Source: Longimicrobiaceae bacterium
Lineage (GTDB): Bacteria > Gemmatimonadota > Gemmatimonadetes > Longimicrobiales > Longimicrobiaceae
Reading direction: 5' to 3'
Assembly: GCA_036375715.1 (NCBI GenBank)
Contig: DASVBS010000060.1
Span: 62,001-126,000 of the forward strand
Length of the DNA stretch: 64,000 nt
The notes under the pieces are model-generated. The model was not told the DNA's origin. It saw only the letters and a list, made by a program, of their open reading frames with translations, and did no database searches. Positions 59,698 to 64,000 of this stretch are shown here, one piece after another (within the stretch, counting starts at the first letter, position 1; each line of letters opens with the position of its first letter). The position numbers and the translations under genes were made by a program.

Positions 59698-60575
59698 GGG
59701 CAGCCTGGACGATTCTCTCTCTGCTCCGCTGGACCTCGAAGTATCTCCAGGAGAAAGGATTGCCCGAGCCGCGTCTCGATGCGGAGCTGCTCCTGGCGGA
59801 CGCGCTGGGCTTGAAGCGTCTCGACCTGTACCTGCAGTTCGACCGACCGCTTTTGCCGGAGGAGCTGGCGGAGTTCAAGCAGCGGCTGCGCAGGCGTGCG
59901 CGCCGCGAACCCTTGCAGTACATTGCTGGGCACGCCGCTTTCAGGAACCTGACCCTCGCCGTTGACCGGCGGGTATTGATCCCCCGGCCGGAAACCGAGG
60001 TGCTGGTGGACCTCGTCCTGACGTGGGGGTCGGGCAGGCACGGTCTGAGCGTGCTGGACATCGGTACGGGGTCTGGCGCAATCGCCCTGGCTCTGGCCAC
60101 CGAGGGGGAGCAGGTGTTCCGCCGCGTGGTGGCCACCGACGTCTCGCCCGGTGCGCTGGAGGTCGCTGAGCAGAACCGCGTGGCGGTGGGGGCCCGGGTG
60201 GAGTTCCGTCAGGGTCCCTTCTTCGAACCGGTCCCGGGCGAGCGCTTCGACGTCGTCGTTTCCAATCCGCCCTACGTGGGCGAGCTCGAGCGGCCGACGC
60301 TTGACCCGGAAGTGGCGGATTGGGAGCCGCCCGAGGCGCTCTTCTCGGGTCCGGACGGGCTCGAGGTGATCCGCCGGCTGGTCGAGGAAGCGCCTCGCCA
60401 TCTGAGTCCGGGCGGTCTGTTGGCGCTGGAGATCGGGGCCGGGCAGGGAGAGGCGGTGCAGGACCTGCTCCGCGCCACGTCCGGGTTCGAAGCAGTGGAA
60501 GTGAAGCCGGACCTGGCCGGGCGTGATCGTGTCGTTCTGGCGCACCGGGGCAGTGGTTCTGGCTCCCGTACATGA
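59694..60575 (+). CDS. prmC: Release factor glutamine methyltransferase
   Basis: N5-methylates the glutamine of the GGQ motif in release factors, using SAM. 293 residues: N-terminal helical domain, SAM motif D-I-G-T-G-S-G-A-I near residue 122, and the catalytic N-P-P-Y-V near residue 193. All typical of PrmC/HemK. It overlaps prfA by four bases. Confidence 0.95.
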   Translation: MRAAWTILSLLRWTSKYLQEKGLPEPRLDAELLLADALGLKRLDLYLQFDRPLLPEELAEFKQRLRRRARREPLQYIAGHAAFRNLTLAVDRRVLIPRPETEVLVDLVLTWGSGRHGLSVLDIGTGSGAIALALATEGEQVFRRVVATDVSPGALEVAEQNRVAVGARVEFRQGPFFEPVPGERFDVVVSNPPYVGELERPTLDPEVADWEPPEALFSGPDGLEVIRRLVEEAPRHLSPGGLLALEIGAGQGEAVQDLLRATSGFEAVEVKPDLAGRDRVVLAHRGSGSGSRT

Positions 60576-60587
60576 GAGGAGTCGATT

Positions 60588-60944
60588 GTGGATCAGATCA
60601 GAGAGCGCGCACGTGAGGTCGGGCGGCTCATCGCGCAGACCGATGAGTACAAGGCACTGAAACGCGCAAACGAGCGGCTGTCCGACGACCGCGAGGCGGT
60701 TTCGACCATCAATCGCCTCTCCGAGCTCGAGGTCGAGCTCACCAACCTGTTACGGTCAGGACGGCAGCCCGACGAGGAACAGCAGAAGGAATACGAGGAC
60801 CTCGTCGAGACGCTGCAGCAGATGACGGTGTACCAGGGGGTCGTAGCGGCGCAATCCAACTTCGATCGGCTCATGGAGCGGATCAATGAAGAGATTGCGC
60901 AGGGGATCCAGGCCGGCGATCAGAGTCGGATCATCCTTCCCTGA
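60588..60944 (+). CDS. YlbF-family (Com_YlbF) protein
   Basis: 118 residues, largely helical, with the family's I-R-E-R-A-R-E-V-G-R-L-I start, Y-K-A-L-K-R-A-N-E-R-L near residue 19 and Q-S-N-F-D-R-L-M near residue 90. In Bacillus YlbF forms a complex with YmcA and YaaT that affects RNase Y-dependent mRNA decay. Whether that holds here is unknown. GTG 60588 has GAGAGGA upstream; it lies 12 bp after prmC. Confidence 0.85.
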   Translation: MDQIRERAREVGRLIAQTDEYKALKRANERLSDDREAVSTINRLSELEVELTNLLRSGRQPDEEQQKEYEDLVETLQQMTVYQGVVAAQSNFDRLMERINEEIAQGIQAGDQSRIILP

Positions 60945-60957
60945 TCCGGAGCGCTGC

Positions 60958-61656
60958 GTGACCAGCTTCATCCCCGGGTGGTTGCGGAACGGGTTCCTGA
61001 ACCTCCTTCGGCCGGTCCCTCAGCGTCTGATCGACCGGGGGATTCACCCCAACGCGGTGACCACCGTCGGGTTCGCCGTGACCATTTCCGCTGGTGTCGC
61101 CTTCTTCCTCGGACACGTCCGGATCGGTGGCTTCCTGGTCCTTATCGGGGGGATCTTCGACATCCTCGACGGCCAGGTGGCCCGCGGTAGCGGCCTCTCC
61201 TCGGTCTTCGGCTCCTTCTACGACTCCACTCTGGACCGCATCTCCGAGATCGTCGTCTTCCTGGGGATCCTGTCGCTCTACGGGGGTGGGCACCCGGACT
61301 TCCCGCTCCCCTGGATGGTCTATCCCGTTGCCCTGGCGCTGGCCGGCTCCCTGATGGTCTCGTACACTCGCGCTCGCGCCGAGGCCCTCGGGCTCGACTG
61401 CAAAGTGGGCCTGATGCAGCGGCCGGAACGGGTCGTGCTGATCGGCGTCGCCGCCATGCTGTTCGGCGGGGCATGGAATGGTGCGGTGCTGACTGGGGTC
61501 TTGCTGCTGATGGCGGTCCTCACGAACTTCACCGCGTTCCAGCGCATAGTCTGGGTCTATCGGCACACGCGCCGGGAGGTCACCCGCGATCGAGTGGCGG
61601 TGGCCGGACCGCGGCTGCAGCGGTCTCCCAAAACACAGAGCAAACGCAGAGCATGA
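60958..61656 (+). CDS. CDP-alcohol phosphatidyltransferase, probable phosphatidylinositol(-phosphate) synthase
   Basis: Moves a phosphatidyl group from CDP-diacylglycerol to an alcohol at the inner membrane. 232 residues from GTG 60958 (GGAG upstream). The family signature is complete: D71-G-x2-A75-R76-x8-G85-x3-D89-x3-D93. About five membrane segments. The stop overlaps the inositol-3-phosphate synthase start (ATGA). This makes inositol or inositol-3-phosphate the likely acceptor; phosphatidylglycerophosphate synthase is the alternative. Confidence 0.88.
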   Translation: MTSFIPGWLRNGFLNLLRPVPQRLIDRGIHPNAVTTVGFAVTISAGVAFFLGHVRIGGFLVLIGGIFDILDGQVARGSGLSSVFGSFYDSTLDRISEIVVFLGILSLYGGGHPDFPLPWMVYPVALALAGSLMVSYTRARAEALGLDCKVGLMQRPERVVLIGVAAMLFGGAWNGAVLTGVLLLMAVLTNFTAFQRIVWVYRHTRREVTRDRVAVAGPRLQRSPKTQSKRRA

Positions 61657-62990
61657 ACAGACCAACCCCGCGGCCAGCGACCGGAAAGCTGGGTATCCTC
61701 CTTCCGGGCCTTGGCGCGGTTTCGACGACGTTCATCGCCGGTGTAGAGCTCGCCCGCCGCAGTCTTGGGCGACCGATCGGCAGCCTGGCCGAGTACGGTA
61801 CGATCCGGCTGGGCAAGCGCTCGGAGGGGCGCACGCCGAAGATCCGGGATTTCGTCCCCCTCACCCCTCTGCGGGACATCGTATTCGGCGCCTGGGACCC
61901 GATCCCGGACAACGCCTACGAGTCAGCTCTCAAGGCCGGGGTCCTCGACCGCTACACCCACATCGAGCCGATCGCCGAGCAGCTCAAGCGCATCGAGCCG
62001 ATGCCCGCCGCATTCGATCAGCGGTACGTGAAGCGACTGCAGGGAACCAACGTCATCCCGGGAGATTCGAAGCGCGAGTGGGTCGAGGCGCTGCGCGCTG
62101 ACATCCGACGCTTCCGCTCGGAGAACAACTGCGAGCGCCTGGTGGTCGTGTGGTGCGGCTCGACGGAGATCTACATCAAGCCCAGCGCGATTCACCAATC
62201 GCTGGAGGCGTTCGAGGCCGCGATCGACGCCGACGACCCCGGGGTCTCGCCGAGCATGCTGTACGCCTACGCCGCCCTCTCCGAGGGCGTGCCGTTCGCG
62301 AACGGAGCGCCCAACCTCACGCTGGATTTCCCGGCGATGATCGAGCTCGCCGAGCGGAACGGCGTGCCGATCGCGGGCAAGGACTTCAAGACCGGCCAGA
62401 CGCTGATGAAGACCATCATCGCACCTGGCTTGAAGGCACGCATGCTGGGCGTCGACGGCTGGTTCTCCACCAACATCCTGGGGAACCGCGACGGCGCGGT
62501 CCTGGACGATCCGGAATCGTTCAAGACCAAGGAGGAGTCGAAGCTCAGCGTGCTGGAATACATCCTCCAACCGCAGCTCTATCCGGAGCTCTACGGCGAC
62601 GTCTACCACAAGGTGCGGATCAACTACTATCCGCCCCGCGGCGACGCCAAGGAGGGGTGGGACAACATCGACATCCGCGGGTGGCTCGACTACCCGATGC
62701 AGATCAAGGTCGATTTCCTCTGCCGGGATAGCATCCTGGCCGCGCCCATCGTCCTCGATCTGGCGCTCTTCCTCGATCTTGCCGCCCGTGCGGGGATGTC
62801 GGGGATCCAGGAGTGGCTCTCCTTCTACCTCAAGAGCCCGATGCACGCGGAGGGGATCTACCCGGAGCACGACCTCTTCATCCAGCACACCAAGCTGAAG
62901 AACACACTGCGCTGGATGATGGGGGAGGAGCAGATCACCCACCTCGGCCTCGAGTACTACCTCACGCCGACGGAGGTGGGCAGCGACTGA
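61653..62990 (+). CDS. ino1: Inositol-3-phosphate synthase
   Basis: Converts glucose-6-phosphate to myo-inositol-3-phosphate with bound NAD. 445 residues. N-terminal L-G-I-L-L-P-G-L-G-A-V near residue 12, then the tetrapyrrole-like MIPS core with F-A-N-G-A-P-N near residue 216 and A-G-K-D-F-K-T-G-Q-T near residue 241 (catalytic Lys region), and M-L-G-V-D-G-W-F-S-T-N-I-L-G-N-R-D-G. All match the family. It is coupled to the phosphatidyltransferase by ATGA. Confidence 0.94.
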   Translation: MNRPTPRPATGKLGILLPGLGAVSTTFIAGVELARRSLGRPIGSLAEYGTIRLGKRSEGRTPKIRDFVPLTPLRDIVFGAWDPIPDNAYESALKAGVLDRYTHIEPIAEQLKRIEPMPAAFDQRYVKRLQGTNVIPGDSKREWVEALRADIRRFRSENNCERLVVVWCGSTEIYIKPSAIHQSLEAFEAAIDADDPGVSPSMLYAYAALSEGVPFANGAPNLTLDFPAMIELAERNGVPIAGKDFKTGQTLMKTIIAPGLKARMLGVDGWFSTNILGNRDGAVLDDPESFKTKEESKLSVLEYILQPQLYPELYGDVYHKVRINYYPPRGDAKEGWDNIDIRGWLDYPMQIKVDFLCRDSILAAPIVLDLALFLDLAARAGMSGIQEWLSFYLKSPMHAEGIYPEHDLFIQHTKLKNTLRWMMGEEQITHLGLEYYLTPTEVGSD

Positions 62991-63645
62991 CGGGTCCTTC
63001 CTCACGCTGGCGGAGCGCGGCGAAGCCGAGCTCCGCGTCCGCGGCTCCCGCTTCCTCGGGGTCGCCGCGCCGGCGGACTCCGAGGAAGCGGCACGCGAGC
63101 TCCTGGGCGAGCTGCAACGCCGCTACTTCGACGCAACCCATCACTGCTCGGCCTGGCGGCTCCGCAATGGCGTCTGGCGCGCAAACGACGCCGGGGAGCC
63201 GAGCGGCAGCGCCGGCGGGCCGATCCTCGCCGCGATCGACGCGGCAGGCGTGGTCGACGCTGCGGTGGTGGTCGTGCGCTACTTCGGCGGCACCAAGCTG
63301 GGCGTGGGCGGCCTCGTACGCGCCTACGGCGAGGCCGCGCAGGCGGCACTGGCCGCCTGTCCGCGCCGGCACGCCATTCCCGCCGTACGGATCCTCATCC
63401 GCTACCCCTACAGCCACACCGCCGCGGTGATGCGGGCGCTGGAATTCGCTCGGGCGACCGGGATCGAGCACGGCTACTCGGAGGCCGCGGCTGCCGCGGA
63501 GGTGCGCGCGGTAGCGCCCGAGGGCTCGCTGGCGGCGCTCGCCGACCTGCTCCGCGAGCAAACTTCGGGCGAGGTCGCCGCCGAGCCGATCGGTGAGACG
63601 ATCATCTACCGCGCGGCCCCGGACCAGGGGTCGACTTCGGCTTGA
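62989..63645 (+). CDS. YigZ/IMPACT-family protein, no canonical start codon found
   Basis: The frame shows a full IMPACT (UPF0029) domain: G-S-R-F-L-G near the start, T-H-H-C-S-A-W-R, N-D-A-G-E-P-S-G-S-A-G-G-P-I and V-V-R-Y-F-G-G-T-K-L-G-V-G-G-L-V-R-A-Y, then a DUF1949-like C-terminus. Family length is about 200-220 residues, which fits a start near 62989. Between the previous in-frame stop (62917-62919) and the first in-frame GTG (63250, inside the domain) there is no ATG, GTG or TTG. A strong GGAGGT lies at 62972-62977. The start is therefore unusual (perhaps CTG 63007), or a base is missing. The coordinate given is where the homologous frame begins, not a proven start. Confidence 0.75.
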   Translation, partial: DGSFLTLAERGEAELRVRGSRFLGVAAPADSEEAARELLGELQRRYFDATHHCSAWRLRNGVWRANDAGEPSGSAGGPILAAIDAAGVVDAAVVVVRYFGGTKLGVGGLVRAYGEAAQAALAACPRRHAIPAVRILIRYPYSHTAAVMRALEFARATGIEHGYSEAAAAAEVRAVAPEGSLAALADLLREQTSGEVAAEPIGETIIYRAAPDQGSTSA

Positions 63646-63670
63646 CGCTCGCCCGGCACTCCTCTAGGTT
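63642..63670 (+). promoter_or_regulatory. Sigma70-type promoter before the last gene
   Basis: TTGACG (63642-63647), a 17-bp spacer, then TAGGTT (63665-63670). The next start codon is at 63832, leaving a leader of about 155 bp in which I see no other gene. Confidence 0.5.
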
Positions 63671-63831
63671 GGACCGAGCAGGACGTGCCCGGCGGCCGGG
63701 CGGCCGGGCGATTCTTTCCGCGCCAGCGGTACGCGTGTGATGAGCCATCCCTTCCCCGTACAGCGACTTTTCCGATCTGGCGCTGCTGGCACGCGCCGCG
63801 GGCCGGCGGCTTGCGCCAGGAGGAGGAAGGA

Positions 63832-64000
63832 ATGAGCGAGATCCTGCTGGCGGAAGCCGTGATGGACCGCCTCAAACAGCGGTATCCCTGCTATCACGAA
63901 ACCGCTTACCTGTTTATTCTCTCGGCGCTCCACTACAGCATCGAGCGCCTCGACGAGCCGCGGCACATCACCGGGCGCGAGCTGGCCGAGGGATGCCGCG
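63832..64000 (+). CDS. Minf_1886-family protein, 3' end cut by the window
   Basis: The first 56 codons are visible. The sequence R-Y-P-C-Y-H-E-T-A-Y-L-F-I-L-S-A-L-H-Y and H-I-T-G-R-E-L-A-E-G matches the small Minf_1886-type family of unknown function. An excellent AGGAGGAAGG site precedes ATG 63832. Confidence 0.7.
   Translation, partial: MSEILLAEAVMDRLKQRYPCYHETAYLFILSALHYSIERLDEPRHITGRELAEGCR

Overview
The window is 64 kb of GC-rich, gene-dense bacterial chromosome from a diderm organism. Several genes point to an outer membrane: LolA, beta-barrel-like secreted proteins, lipoproteins and a PpiD/SurA-type chaperone. My best guess is phylum Gemmatimonadota. This rests on overall gene content: a fused E1 alpha/beta 2-oxoacid dehydrogenase, a SpoIID-like lipoprotein, inositol-lipid genes, and a Minf_1886-type protein at the end. 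No rRNA gene is present to confirm it. I saw no tRNA, CRISPR array, transposase or phage gene.

Region 1 (1-28 kb) is a carbon-store and trehalose region. After the 3' end of an O-antigen-ligase-type gene come the oxidative pentose phosphate genes gnd-zwf-pgl, coupled by overlapping start and stop codons. Then come glgB, a helix-hairpin-helix protein with a basic tail, treY on the minus strand, and glgX-treZ-glgE. A fused treS-maltokinase, an unassigned GH13 enzyme and malQ follow. Between the two sugar blocks lie an ETF-quinone oxidoreductase, an RDD membrane protein, a cardiolipin-synthase-like PLD protein and a small outer-membrane-type protein. Together the enzymes can run a trehalose/alpha-glucan cycle: trehalose to maltose (TreS), maltose to maltose-1-phosphate (Mak), then to linear glucan (GlgE), branching (GlgB), and return to trehalose (TreY/TreZ) or to glucose units (GlgX, MalQ). 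No glgC or glgA is in the window.

Region 2 (28-43 kb) is mixed: an SDR oxidoreductase, a CHRD lipoprotein, fused E1 alpha/beta, an orphan GspG-like protein, coaE-PHP, a DEAH helicase with an Arg/Gly-rich tail, a TPR protein, a polyprenyl diphosphate synthase, a DUF4321-like membrane protein and a PpiD/SurA-like foldase. Four intergenic gaps here hold one type of structure. Each has short tandem repeats (7- or 8-bp units) placed as two inverted arms around about 90-250 bp of unrelated sequence. This is the most unusual signal I found outside the glycan cluster.

Region 3 (43-58 kb) looks like one long co-directional unit starting at a good sigma70-type promoter: TPR protein, aroQ, efp, accB, pilT, accC, comB, ftsK, lolA-like, yajQ, hemL, spoIID-like, a secreted barrel-like protein and a Gfo/Idh/MocA oxidoreductase. 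Most junctions overlap or are tight, and pilT sits between accB and accC.

Region 4 (58-64 kb) holds rpmE with its own promoter and terminator. After it come prfA-prmC-ylbF, a CDP-alcohol phosphatidyltransferase, inositol-3-phosphate synthase, a YigZ/IMPACT protein without a normal start codon, and the start of a Minf_1886-type gene that runs off the window.
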